DNA of 64,000 bases from Icerya purchasi (GCA_039619475.1 CM077115.1:26983083-27047082), one strand, 5' to 3'. Positions 11,126 through 22,402 are shown, counted from the stretch's first letter. Made by a program: numbers and translations. Notes: generated from the sequence alone by a model not told the origin.

Positions 11126-12387
11126 AATTGAAATAATGTGTTCATGAAATTTTAAAATTTGCTTATTCGTATCGCACAGTTTTTTCGACTTTCTCATTCG
11201 CGAGAGTATATTTTCTAAATTTACTTAAATAAATTTAGAAAAACAAAAAGTCTACCACCTATTAACACATTTCGCATATCAAAGCGTATTTTGTTGCACT
11301 TTCGAATGGCAAAAAATTAATAAAAACAATGGAAAGAACCGTTTTACGCGAGCTAAATATAAATCTTGCCCAATCGCGGAGTTTTAATGAAAGAACACCG
11401 AAAATTTCGCCTATTGAAAAGATTCATTCTATAGAAAAATCTTAAAAAACGAAAACTCCTTTATATCATTTCGATTTCCATGCGCATTTTCAACCATTTG
11501 ACTTAAAAGCCGAAGCCGAGAATGTTTATAGATCAACTTATCTGTACTTTTGAACTTTTAAATACAATGTTTAATCGCTACACGTTACGTTTGTCTACAC
11601 TTTCGCCCAAATGACTACTCGTTCCAACGATTCTAAGATCGTGTCTCCATTGACACGATCATCAGCAGCAGCAGGATCTGAAAAGCTGAATATAAATTTT
11701 GTCCGAAATCGCTGTACGCTCACTGCCGCTCAAATACTTACTACAACCCCACTCCTTTTTTCTGGTCTAGTATTCGCGAACAAATCGAACAGCCCCGGGT
11801 CATAACATTTTTATTTGGCTTTTCGAGATTGCGTTGATAATCGTGTCAAGTAACGCGGATGTGTTTAGGATCAATAGCACGGCACACAAAACGTAGCGAT
11901 TAAAATGCTTTTTTTTTTTCCCGTTAATCTATGTGTACCTTTTAACGATCGAAAAGTTTCCTTGTGCTGCGGCTAAAGCTAAAACGAGCCATCTAGTTCA
12001 TTGAAATATAAATCAAAAGCCGGCAGCGTAGAATAACTAATATAATCGATTTTTCTTCATCACAAACTCGGCACGAAGATGAAGAGCCTATTGCTAAATC
12101 TTTTTTGATGTATATACTTATCCAGGCATTTTGTAAGTGTTGATCTTGCAAATCTTTAAGCTCGTTTCATCCGTTTCCATCTTTACTACAACACCATTTC
12201 AATCTCTAAATCGGCTATCTTCATTTAAGAATAAGTAAATGAGTAATAGTAAAGGCAATCGCAGTATGTGCGGTCCGAATCCGACTGCAGGTCTTCATTG
12301 GATTCCGATTCACATTGTATTCGTCGTCTTTACTAATATTTACTTTTTTTCATTTTTTTGAAAGAAGATTCGCGATTTATAGACACC
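11126..12387. other. Unassigned spacer
   Basis: A small palindrome (TTTTCTAAATTTACT with AATAAATTTAGAAAA) lies at 11208-11240. The 64-codon frame at 11611-11805 shows no domain. No RNA gene or transposon terminus was seen. Confidence 0.35.
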
Positions 12388-12425
<38 letters not shown>

Positions 12426-12540
12426 ACATTTTACCGATGTACGTGTTTTTTATAATCTTTTATTTAACTCGCTTTGTCATTCTGTCTGTCATTCTGCCTG
12501 TCATTCTGTCTGTCATTCTATCTGTCATTCTGTCTGTCTG
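12388..12540. repeat. (TA)n tract plus 12-bp minisatellite
   Basis: A (TA)17 tract at about 12388-12422 is followed after 50 bp by five copies of TGTCATTCTGTC with single-base variants at about 12475-12540. Open frames across it translate to [16 protein letters not shown] strings and are artefacts of the repeat. Confidence 0.9.
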
Positions 12541-12654
12541 GGGGGAATCTTGCGAACGATTTTTCACCTACTTCCCGATGAATTATAAAAGTGTCCTTTT
12601 GCAGAAATGCTTGTTATAGATGACAATACAATAATATGCGACATCCGGGGGGTT

Positions 12655-13045
12655 TCCAACTTTAAACAAAAGCTCGAAATTTTGAGAATTTTTTTTTTTT
12701 TCTTTTTTTCAGGCATGTGATATATCGTTCGAAAGATCGCTATTTGTCGAGAACAAAACCATATTTTATTTCTTTAATGAAACTTTCAGAGTTTACGAAA
12801 AGTTCAAAAAAGCGCGAAATCTAATATGTAGCTCCTTCTTTGCGACGCGAGTCTTATAGCTGAAAATTCTGAACAAGGTTGAAAAAGGCACATCCTTGTG
12901 TATTTCTTTACTTTGAAACATTTGAGTTTCTAACTTTAAAATCGAACACTTAGGGCGCCGAAAGCTCGAAAGTTTCAAAAAAATATATGTTCTTTTAATC
13001 ATGTGATATATCAATGGAAAGATATCGCTATTTGTCAAACATTGT
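12655..13045 (+). repeat. Divergent direct duplication, offset about 270 bp
   Basis: The block 12655-12765 (AACTTTAAA, AAAGCTCGAAA, CATGTGATATATC, CGCTATTTGTC) recurs in the same order at about 12928-13040 with insertions and substitutions. Both copies keep CATGTGATATATC followed by GAAAGAT and CGCTATTTGTC. This is a degenerate two-copy tandem repeat with a unit of about 270 bp and no coding potential. Confidence 0.65.
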
Positions 13046-13332
13046 GTTTCATGTGCTGAGGATTCCGTATATATTGTATGAAAAAGCAAAAGACAATATA
13101 ATTGAAAGAATGCGATTCATTATTTAATAATAAAATGTAACACAAATTTCTGTAAATGTCCTATAATCAAGATATTGAAATAAAATAAAGCGAAATATAA
13201 TACAATTCTAAATTTATTGTTTTTTATTGAAAAATACATAATAAAAAAAGTGTCTGGACTAAAAAATTAAAAAAATAAAAACATCTTTTCAAAAATAGCC
13301 TTTTATTTATGCACTAAAAAGAAGTACCGAAT

Positions 13333-13625
13333 AACTTTATTAGTGTGCGACTACCAAATACGTATCTTAACATTAAAATCTGAAACTACAAAATACTATT
13401 CTGAAAAATAAAAGCGGAGGCCGCAGATTAATAATTAAATATTAATATGATAATACATCCTAAGCCGAAACTACAATCACTATTTAATGTTGTTCCATTG
13501 CTATGCATCACAATACACCACACACACCGAATATTTTTGCAACTGCGGCCCCCGCTTTTATTTTTCAGAATAGTATTTTGTAGTTTCAGATTTTTAAGAT
13601 GCGTTAGTCGCACATTGATAAAGTT
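13333..13625. mobile_element. Long-arm MITE / hairpin element
   Basis: The left arm (13333-13428, AACTTTATTAGTGTGCGACT through GAAAAATAAAAGCGGAGGCC) is complementary to the right arm (13542-13625, CGGCCCCCGCTTTTATTTTT through AGTCGCACATTGATAAAGTT). The 113-bp centre is unrelated. The most internal part of the arms, around CTGAAACTACAAAATACTAT, is nearly perfect. It has MITE architecture with long terminal inverted repeats; a target duplication was not resolved because the right flank is T-rich. Confidence 0.8.
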
Positions 13626-14195
13626 TTTTTTATTTTTTTTATTTTTTTTATTATTTCATTTTCTCGCACTCAAGATGGGAACTGTTTTACTAAGCGATAT
13701 TTTCAATTTAAATATTTCTTCTTAACATGTTTTTAGTAGTGCTGGTAATTTTGTTCGTTATTTTACTCTTTAGCGTATTATCTGAAACCTTTCCTATTTC
13801 TTCTAAACAGCAAGTGTTTAAATATCGCATTGCTAAGAAAATCTTTTATCTTTTTCTGATATTACGTAATATAATATTACCTTTCACATATTACCTCATT
13901 TACAATTCTTCCGGTTTAGCTATATGGGTTACATTTCACTTTCCTATCGAAATTAGTTGCCTTGTAAAAGTTACTTATTGCGTTCGGCTACAGAGCTATT
14001 CCACAATAAATATTGCGCGTATGAAATTTCATTTATTGTTACAAAAATATCTTTCAGTTGTTTTTTTTTTTAAATTTTTTATTTAATTCTATATAATTTT
14101 TTTTTTCTTTTTCGCCTGGCTGTGAATATCATTTGACCGCTACAACTACTACTCGTTATTATTATTAAATCATTCTATTTCTTTTATTATATCAG
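13626..14195. other. Unassigned AT-rich spacer
   Basis: T-rich sequence with open frames at 13447-13725 and 13727-14086 that translate to Phe/Leu/Ser-rich strings of low complexity; the first overlaps the MITE arm. No domain or splice context supports a gene. Confidence 0.4.
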
Positions 14196-14197
14196 TC

Positions 14198-14275
14198 TAT
14201 TTCTCCGTCGCTGGAGATCGAACTCCTAACCACTATCTCAGCAATCAAGAGTTCACGCTACTAGGCTGTCGTACA
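14198..14275 (-). other. tRNA-like pol III head (SINE head or tRNA pseudogene)
   Basis: On the minus strand a box A-like AGCCTAGTAGCG follows a 7-nt 5' segment. The box B-like string GAGTTCGATCT begins at tRNA-like position about 50, and a T-arm GGAG-TTCGAT-CTCC can pair. The acceptor ends pair only partly and the anticodon arm is imperfect, so it is not a functional tRNA. It is best read as the head of a tRNA-derived SINE; the body and tail toward 14150 are unclear. Confidence 0.5.
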
Positions 14276-14418
14276 TCATTAGTAACTTTATTTTATTCAA
14301 GTTGAATACCGAGAATTAATTTAAAAGAATTAAATATGACACGGAAAAAAAAGAATTAAATAAAATGTTTAGCATAGTGCAAATATAAACTTTTTCTTTT
14401 TTTTCTATTTTTTCTATT

Positions 14419-14590
14419 TTTTTTTTTTTTTTTTTTTTTTTTTGGGCGCGCTAGCAGCATTGACCCAACAACAGAAATTACGGAAAGGGTTAAATAGAGA
14501 GACGATTAGAAATAGAGCTTAGGAAAGATTGGAGTACAAGGATTATATCTGGAGATGGAAAGGAAAGGACAAAGGAAGAACTATCTGTCT
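14419..14590 (-). mobile_element. LINE 3' tail, minus strand
   Basis: A long T-run (about 14419-14443) is followed by GGGCGCGC, CATTGACCCAACAACAG and GGAGATGGAAAGGAAAGGAC. Reverse-complemented, this is a LINE 3' untranslated end finishing GGGTCAATGCTGCTAGCGCG, then CCC and poly-A. The same layout is seen at 20454-20660. Only the terminal 150 bp or so are present. Confidence 0.6.
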
Positions 14591-15012
14591 GTTCAACCTT
14601 GTCTTCCTGTTAACCTATGGTTCTCTCTGTTACCTTTACTTCGTCGTTCTGTAGTTGTCTTCATTATTTGTCTTCGTTCTTGAGACATATTACCTTCCGC
14701 TCGTTTTGGTTTTTCGTTGGTTTCTTCTCTCCATATTATCCTCTCAAATGAAGAGTATGTTGAGCATTCTGCTTTCTATTCCAATTTTCTGCGAATTGCC
14801 TACTCCGTATTGTGCTTCCCCTATATCCTTTCCTTCTCTACATATCGTTCCCATTGTTTGTTCCTTCCTCCTAACAACATTTGATACCGTATCAAGATAT
14901 AACTGATTCACTTCCCTTTCTAATTGTTTCTGGATGAAAGTTCCTCTGGTTGACGAGCCCAACAAAAAAAAAAAAAGAAAAAAAAAGAAAAAAAAAGAAA
15001 AAAAAAAGAAAA
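14591..15012 (+). mobile_element. R1-like LINE 3' end with A-rich tail
   Basis: C-terminal coding remnant EEYVEHSAF near 14750 (the usual x-EHT-x-F-x-C stretch of R1-like elements) is followed by a 3' UTR ending GGTTGACGAGCCCAAC and a 50-bp tail of (A7-13 G) units at 14963-15012. It directly abuts the minus-strand tail at 14419-14590, giving a head-to-head pair. Confidence 0.55.
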
Positions 15013-16534
15013 CACTTTCCTCGCTACTCCGAGATTGATTGTCTTAGTGAAAATCATAAAATTACTTCGAGACGGAAATGATTTAGATTGAGCCCAGATA
15101 GTTTCTTCGCCCTAAAAACTGATAAATTTGCGTGTAGATAACTAAATATCTATCTCTACCCCCCCCCCCCCTCTTCGAATTGCCTGCAACTGACGAATGA
15201 GATTTATGTCTGTAAAAAAAATTAATCGAGAAGGGACTAGCGCGCATGCTCTAGCCCGTATTGACCGCCACAATCCACTTGGAATTTACGTGTAGCTACG
15301 GCGCAACCCATTACGTATCACGTTAATTTAAAATACCAGCGCCGCTATGGAGAACAATTTTTTAGATTGAACAGGTTTCTAATACATGTCGTTATCAGTA
15401 ATTTTCCGTTATTCATTCTATTACACAATTGTTACGTTTGACCTTAAAATTGATAACAGAAACAAGTGTGCACGGAAATTCCACTCAATGTAGCTTGAAC
15501 AGCGACGACAATATCCGCTACATTATTTATTTCAGAAGCGGAATGATGAGACATCGAACAATTGAACACCGATCTCTTATCTCCCAGGCCGGCAAGTAAA
15601 ACACTGTTTAAAAAAAAAAAAAAAAAGTGGTTCTAGAAAGCCGAAATAGAGAAATGATCTCAGACATTTGGTCAGGAACATTTATAGTTGATGCATTCAC
15701 CAATTTTACATGTGTCACCGAAGAGAATCTACTGTGAGAATCAATTCTGTGATGAGAACCTACAGACGGGCGGTTGCCTTGTGGGTTCTCCATATGTTAT
15801 TTAATAAAAAAAAAAATATATATATATATAATAGAGAAGCTAGACCGATGTTTCTAATTTCAAACCATCGGTAAATAGTACTTTTTAACGGAACGGAGGA
15901 AATTAACTTTTCGCGGTGGAAATTTTACCGAATATTAGACGAGTGGCTAAAAACCACTGAAGTTTCACGATATAGCTGAAGCCCTGCCCGATTTATCGAA
16001 ACGTATAACGACAGACGCAGCCGAGGAATATGGCCAATTCTGTGTTAGCCTAATATTTGTTGAAGATTTCCACAGGCTGTCTTCAAAAAATAAGTTCTCC
16101 GATTATCCGTAAGGTGTTTACCATTCAAAACTCTGCAGTATATCGAATTCACATAAAGAGCACGTTTAATCTGCAGCAGTAACGTTACCGATTACGATTG
16201 TAAAAGTTTGAAATACAGTATGAAACTTTCGACACGTGTAGAATAATAATCGATATTTTAAGATTAACAATGATAGTCGTTAAAGTTGTTTCCGCATGTA
16301 AACACTGACCAAAACGAACGTATATTTGTCGAAAGATGAGACAAACTTTTGCTGAACGAGTCGTGTTTTTGTTTTTTCTTTCTTTACACAAAACAAAAAT
16401 CTCGCCATCAATTTAAAAATTGACTCGCTGAAATCTCCTTCTAAATAAAGTTTATAGCCTCCTGGTTTCCTCGATGAACTATGAATTTCACAAATAAACT
16501 AAAAATATTTTCAGAAAAAATTACAACTTCCAAA

Positions 16535-16576
<42 letters not shown>

Positions 16577-16875
16577 TTGTACGTCCCTCAAACTCGAAAA
16601 TAACTCTACACAAAATTTACATAAGGGAGGAGGGGGTATTTTGGGTCATGAAATTGATCTGTCAAGGTCTAATCCGTGGCAAAATTCGTTTCCGATGGTT
16701 TTTTTTTAAGGGAGTTAAGTGTCAACTTAATGACTACTATTATTATGCGAGCGATGAGTTTTATGTATAATATATATGTATATATTTGTACGTCCCTTTA
16801 AATATATTTATTTCTAAGAGGACGGCACGATTTTATGAACCGAGAAAATGCTCGGTGCGCCAGGTATTGTATATT

Positions 16876-16906
<31 letters not shown>

Positions 16907-17120
16907 ATGTGTAGTAAACCATTAATATTTGCGAAAGAAACGTTCCAAAATTTCTTTGCGATTTTTGAGTTTATTTTTCCATACGTTTTCCTAGAACCGA
17001 GACGGCGAAAAAAATTATTTTTGATTAAACTGATTTATTAGAAATACTCAAAATTAGGAAGAAAGTGCTAAAAATTACACTGAGCTTTATGATTGTTCTC
17101 GCCTTTTTTTAAAAAAAAAA
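15013..17120. other. Unassigned region with microsatellites
   Basis: Contains a C-run (about 15161-15172), an A17 run (15609-15625), TA tracts at 15815-15829, 16543-16570 and 16877-16895, and a short direct repeat TATATTTGTACGTCCCT at 16572-16588 and 16781-16797. G-rich sequence at 16626-16640 may be a transposon edge. No credible gene. Confidence 0.4.
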
Positions 17121-17130
17121 TCATCAGTTA

Positions 17131-17640
17131 ACCTCCTATCGATGTGTATAGAGTTTCCACATTAGAAATTGGTCGGACATCTATACTTCCTCTTTTTCTA
17201 ACAGTGGTTTCTTTTATCTGTCTATTCGGCCAACTCTTAAATATCCTTCTCTTCGTTGTTCTGATGTTGTTTCCGTTGTTCGTCTGAGTTGTGGATTGCC
17301 TTTCCCCGATTTCGCTTTTCCGTAATTTCTTCTTCACATTGTCCTCTCCATCCTAATCATGCAGTTATTTGCGAAGCCGATCGTGTGTTCTTTGAATGTT
17401 CATCTCTTTCAGTGGAGCGTTCTACTTTGTATTTCTATCTGTTGAGGCTTAGGCTTGTGTCCCTTATATCCTTTTCTCTTCCCCATTAATTATTTCTACT
17501 ATTTGTTCCTTTTTATCAAAGATTTCTGATCGGATTAAAATATAACCGGCCTCATTCCTTTCTATTTGTTTCTATGTGAAAGTCCTTGGTTGACGAGCCA
17601 ATCTAAAAAAATAAAAAAACAAATGAAAAAAAAAACTGGA
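17131..17640 (+). mobile_element. R1-like LINE 3' end with poly-A tail
   Basis: This is the clearest C-terminal remnant of the family. The frame around 17350-17440 reads NHAVICEADRVFFECSSLS followed by VERSTLYFYLL, i.e. a Cys/His stretch then an ER-x-x-L helix, as after the RT domain of R1-like LINEs. The 3' UTR ends GGTTGACGAGCCAATC and a short A-rich tail at 17604-17635. It is 5'-truncated and non-coding as a whole. Confidence 0.6.
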
Positions 17641-19349
17641 ACGGCCACTTCAAAAAAAGGTGTTTTTTTGGGGGTTTTTTTCTTCTCCAAATAATAAATT
17701 AAATCAGGCGGTTATCGATATAATAATAACTTTCATATTAAGGTTTTTGATTTATGTTCTACATTTTAAATTTTAAATTTAGCGTGAGTGGCGAGTTATG
17801 TGAATTTTTACTTGATTATTATTTAGGTCCTCATTTTCATGTTATGCATTTTTTTTTTCACATCCAAAAATTTGTTTATTGATATTTCATATTCTCTTTT
17901 TTTTATTTTTTTTCCAATTCTAAAATTTAATCCGACAAAGTCTCGACCTTCGCAAGCTACTCTGCTAGTTTTAACATGCACCCGAATCCCAGGACTTGTG
18001 TCTACAGCCTCTTGCTCTTTGATATTGGGCATCTGATATCCTCCTACATGGGGAGGAATGATCAGAACCTTAGAATTGGTTGGTCAAAGCAGAGAACGCC
18101 GTTGATGTCAGAATCTGTAGGCCAATAGACTAATGCATACTATTGTTTTCTCGTGACGCTGGCAAGTGAGTTCGAAATACTTGTAGTTGTGACTGAAACC
18201 GATTCACCTTAGTGGTCAAAGTCTCTGTCTGAACTTTCAACCTACAGAGGCATGTGAACAATCAGAAGTAATGCACATGCTGGGTGGTGATAGGCAAAAT
18301 AACAAACATAGATTGTAGCGGGCCATTGATAAATGAATTCTCTGAAATTGGCACAACTTGTAGGCGAGCTTTATTATTTCAAACAAATTTACTAGATACT
18401 TTGGTATGTTCTGCTTGCAATTTACTGCAGGCATAGAAATCTATAGGTTGTGCCTTTGGCAGTTTAGCTTGTTTCTAACTGGTTTGCTCTGAGTTTTCTC
18501 ACTATCATACACATAATTTTAATTAACTTTAATTGCTCCTTCAAAAATTTGAGAATACAATTTGCAAAAATTTTAGTGGTCTAGAATGTCTGTTTAACAC
18601 TTACTTATAAATAAGAAAAATTTCTAAAAACTATAATTTACATTTAATTTGAAATGTATTTGGAAAATACTGCTGCAAATAAATTTTTATAAAGCAACAT
18701 TATTAGCTCAAAAATAAATTAACAAAATTAATTAATTATATTTTGTCTGTTTTCGGCTACACCGATTGATGCACATCAGTTGATCACAATGAGCAGAATT
18801 TCATTTAATATGAATATTTCAAAGGTATTCTGAAAATTGGTTTTTGCTCATTTTTCATGTCCATCAACTCATTTATGGACGTTTCATCATCTTGTAGTTT
18901 TACAAGCAGTTAATCTTGTACAGACATACAGATAAAGGGAAACAATTTTGCGTTCTTCATTTAAATGTTTTAATTTCGCTTTTCCGCTAAGTAAGTTTTA
19001 GAATGCAACATTGGCTGTTGACAATTTTTATTCTTTGTACAAATTTCTACAGAAAAAAAAATTCTGCCTTCCTTCAGTGGAAATATTTCTCTACTTTAAA
19101 TCATTTATAGTCAATTAAAGAAAATATTTTTATATTCAGAAAAAAAGTATGTGATATTGTTAAAAAAACATGCAAAAGGAACTGTAAAATGATTATGACA
19201 GAAGCAAATAAATAAAAGCAAAATGGCGTTGCTTTAATTAAAAACTCCAAAATTTACTTTAAAAAAAAATCTGGATGTACCATAGAGCATGTGTAAAACT
19301 GAACCCTCTAATCGCAATTAATTGATTAACATTTCTGTTTATATATCTA
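17641..19349. other. Unassigned AT-rich region
   Basis: A minus-strand frame at 17823-18032 gives a moderately complex 69-residue peptide (TSPGIRVHVKTSRVACEGRD near its start) that could be retroelement-derived, but no family is recognised. The remainder is AT-rich spacer with no repeat structure seen. Confidence 0.35.
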
Positions 19350-19357
19350 TATCTATA

Positions 19358-19669
19358 CATGGGCGTCGCCAGCGGGGGTCAGGGGGGGCAGCTGCCCCCC
19401 CCCCCCCTGGAGCCTTGAAACTTTTTAATCAACTGGCCATAATGAGTGTTCATAGGCGCCTAATCATGAATAATTTGTCAGAAACCCACGAAAATTATGT
19501 TTTAATTAAGATTTTATTCTTGTTTAATAAAATATTAAGCCTTTACAACTTATAAATTTCATTTTTTCTATAACTCATATCCTTTTTCTATCATCTTGCC
19601 CCCCCCCCCCCTGGCGGCCGCAACTCATTTTGCCCCCCCCCCCTGGCCCATCGGCTGGCGACGCCCTTG
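19358..19669. mobile_element. hAT MITE with perfect 8-bp target duplication
   Basis: The ends CATGGGCGTCGCCAGC and GCTGGCGACGCCCTTG form 16-bp terminal inverted repeats with one mismatch, and perfect TATCTATA duplications flank them at 19350-19357 and 19670-19677. The element is 312 bp, with subterminal G7/C13 runs that can themselves pair (GGGGGGGCAGCTGCCCCCCC). It has no coding capacity. The 8-bp duplication and short ends place it in the hAT superfamily. A perfect duplication suggests a young insertion. Confidence 0.92.
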
Positions 19670-19677
19670 TATCTATA

Positions 19678-20453
19678 TATATATATATATATATATATAT
19701 GGCTATAGCCAACAAGGGCGACTACCCAAACAAAAGCTATAATTAACCAGCTGAAACATTGTATGTATATATTTTAACAAAAATAGTGCTTGCATAAATA
19801 AACAGAACCTTTATTTTTTTTTTTCTGTGTGTAATACTTCGCCGCTATCGTTATTTAAACTGGTTAGCTGGTTATAAAACGTACGTTAATCACAAGAAGG
19901 AGGAAAAATAGAAATACTTTATTAATAATTTCCTAACAAACAGAGTGTATATACATATATCGATTACCAGTACAATAAAACAAAAATACCAATATAGCCG
20001 TAGGAAAAAAACTAAAAATAAAAAGTACCTCAGCAAAAATCAAAAGTTAATCTATATTAATTTTTAAACCTATCCAACTGGGAATTACTATAAATAGATT
20101 GGAATATTTTACTATTAAATAGACCGTATTTTTACAGTAAATCTAGCGTATATAGTTGCCGGTTTCTTGGAATCATAATTTACTACACAGTTAATAAATT
20201 AATTTTAATTATATATAGCATCACAACATTTAGGAGTAGTGATACTAAAATCAAAATTTTTGTTAGATATATAGTACCTCTAATAAATCACACATTTCTG
20301 TTATTTTTGTGTTACAAATAATACTTTAAATACAGCTGATTCGTTTTATTTGTATTTGATTACAACTATTACTTGTTACAGGTGACCATATAGAAACACA
20401 TATATGTATATGATGTGATGTGATATAACTGACATAAAGCAACTTATCAACCT
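19678..20453. other. TA tract and unassigned AT-rich spacer
   Basis: A (TA)n tract runs from 19674 to 19700. The rest is AT-rich with no open frame or repeat recognised. Confidence 0.5.
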
Positions 20454-20660
20454 TTTTTTTTTTTTTTTTTTTTAAATGGGCTCGGTGTTAACACTGACCC
20501 AATTACATGGATTTAGATCACCTACTCAGATTCTGAGGCGATCGGATATAGAAAGTATAAAGGAAAGAAGGAGGGGAATAAAGGTTGGAGATGGAAAGGA
20601 AAGGATAAAGGAAGCATTGAAAGGGGTAGGAAGATCCAACGCCAAAAGTTCGGCGTATAG
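20454..20660 (-). mobile_element. LINE 3' tail, minus strand
   Basis: T19 at about 20454-20472 is followed by GGGCTCGGTGTTAACACTGA, CCCAATTACA and GGAGATGGAAAGGAAAGGAT. Reverse-complemented, it is a 3' UTR ending in ACCGAGCCCA and poly-A, of the same family as 14419-14590. It is only about 200 bp long. The open frame at 20476-20664 is on the opposite strand and spurious. Confidence 0.6.
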
Positions 20661-21044
20661 ATGAGAGCACTTATCAACCTTTAAAAGCGATATGTTTTAT
20701 TATATTTCTACTGAATTCATATCTTTTATCTAACGCGTAATTAACTAATTGGACCACTAGATAGCAGTATCATTTACAAGTAAATTATTGGGTAGCAAAG
20801 ACTTTCTACGAATGGGAAAGTATATCTTCAGCTTTGACAGGATTAATATTTGTGTACCAGTTAATATTAAATTGTATATTTAATGCGAAAACGCAGCCAG
20901 TTATTATAAGTGATACTTGATCAATACAAACTACAAAAACGCACAGCACCATCTGCGTACAAAGCTTCACTTCAGTATCATGAAATTTTTGAAAATTCGA
21001 AAGGTAAAAAACAAACAAAAATTACCTGAATGCGAATAATCAAA

Positions 21045-21681
21045 GAATAGACAGCAAGTTAAAAAAATTGTAAATATCTCGGGTGCTATATTACATCGAA
21101 TTTAAACCCTGAGACAGAAATTAAACAAAGATACGCGAACATGCGCGCACTGCTTTTGGAAAACTAAAAAAGCTGTTAACAGATAAATCATTAAACTTGG
21201 AAATTCGGAAAAGACTAATGGAAAGCTGTATCTGGCCTATTATGCTCTATGGGCTGGAAGCTGCAACATATTCCGGCACAGCACTCAACTACTTGGAGGT
21301 GTGCGAAATGTGGCTTTATCGTCGCATACTTAAGATTCCTTGGACAGCGCGCATGAGAAACAAAGATGTACTAAAATCCGTCCAAGAAGAAAGGATGATC
21401 CGACGAATAATCGAAGAAAGGAAAATAAGATACTTTGGACACATAATCAGAGGAGAAAGATATGAAATCATCCGGTTTCTTCTTGTTCAAGGGAAAATTG
21501 AAGGAAAAAGAGGAGTGGGACGCAGAAAACTATCTTGAACGCAGGACATCCGGAAATGGACCAGAATAACATCTATAGAGAGATTAGTTCAAGCTGCCAG
21601 AAATAGGAATATATGATCAACATCCCCTGTGATCGTTACGCACGGTAACCGTGTACAGCATTTTGATGATGATGATGATGA
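21045..21681 (+). mobile_element. RTE-clade LINE, C-terminal fragment with (GAT)n tail
   Basis: The frame 21197-21538 encodes the post-RT C-terminal region typical of RTE-type LINEs: EIRKRLMESCIWPIMLYGLE, EMWLYRRILKIPWTARMRN, then RKIRYFGHIIRGE. Upstream, degraded sequence from about 21060 gives an ISGAILHRI-like counterpart of the YLGS-x-I block and GKLKKLLTDK. The 3' end HGNRVQHF runs into a GAT microsatellite at 21664-21681, matching the habit of RTE-clade elements of ending in short tandem repeats instead of poly-A. A premature TGA ends the frame at 21538. It is a dead 5'-truncated copy. The clade agrees with the longer element at 34.85-37.6 kb. Confidence 0.7.
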
Positions 21682-22084
21682 GTATATCAATTAGTACAGT
21701 TTTCAATGTTGATTTAGCATCCGTAAAATTAACAAAAATATTGGTCATTTAAGTAATTCTTAATTATTTAAATAAGATATAATGAAAAATCAGATTTTAT
21801 CAACTCAATGTCATCTGTCATATTTTATATAAGAGTTTTACTAAATCAGAAAGTACCCGTATCTGTATGTTTATTACAGTTGTAAGCGCGTGTAACAAAT
21901 TCCACAAGTATATACAATTATTATTCTATCATCTGTGAGAATTACTTATAGCACTGCTTGCGAATTATTTAAAACTGTTTACTGTCGTATCCATAATAAC
22001 AATAATAATCAACTATGTGCATTTGATTGCAAGAAACGGTTTAACCGAAATAATAAAATCAGTTAGATATATTATATATACATA

Positions 22085-22157
22085 TATATTAATTACAACG
22101 TAATTCTTAGGCTACCACCCCATTAGAAAAAATGTCTCAATTTTATGTAACGAAAAA
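22085..22157 (+). mobile_element. 5' fragment of (TA)n-flanked element
   Basis: ATTACAACGTAATTCTTAGG, followed by two AATTTTATGTAACG-like units, matches the start of the elements at 22400, 42740 (minus), 46363 and 52443. It is cut off where SINE sequence starts at about 22158. Confidence 0.7.
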
Positions 22158-22331
22158 TGTCCCAGAGGCCAGTTCCTTTCTCTCGGTCGCCTTTACCTTC
22201 CTAAATTTCTCTGCTGCCCAATTATTTCAGGCTGAGTGAACCTGGGAACGACTTTGATCCGGAACGAGACAAGTCTCGAACCCATGCCCTCTGGTTTGAT
22301 AGCCAAGCGCCTTAAACACTAGGCTACCACG

Positions 22332-22333
<2 letters not shown>
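22158..22333 (-). mobile_element. tRNA-derived SINE
   Basis: On the minus strand, starting at 22333, the sequence reads as a tRNA-like head. Box A (TGGTAGCCTAGTG) is at 22329-22317 and box B (GGTTCGAGACT) at 22282-22272, exactly positions 52-62 of a tRNA-like molecule. A body of about 100 bp unrelated to tRNA follows. Such SINEs are transcribed by RNA polymerase III from these internal boxes and moved by LINE machinery. It sits between a truncated (TA)n-flanked element and a long TA array. The tRNA of origin was not determined. Confidence 0.8.

Positions 22334-22399
<66 letters not shown>
22334..22399. repeat. (TA)n microsatellite, 66 bp
   Basis: An essentially perfect TA array between the SINE head and the next (TA)n-flanked element. 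The same family of elements is bounded by TA arrays elsewhere in the window. Confidence 0.95.

Positions 22400-22402
<3 letters not shown>

Noticed and set aside
14198..14275. Functional tRNA gene
   Set aside because: The acceptor stem pairs only partly and the anticodon arm is imperfect; a SINE head or pseudogene is more likely.
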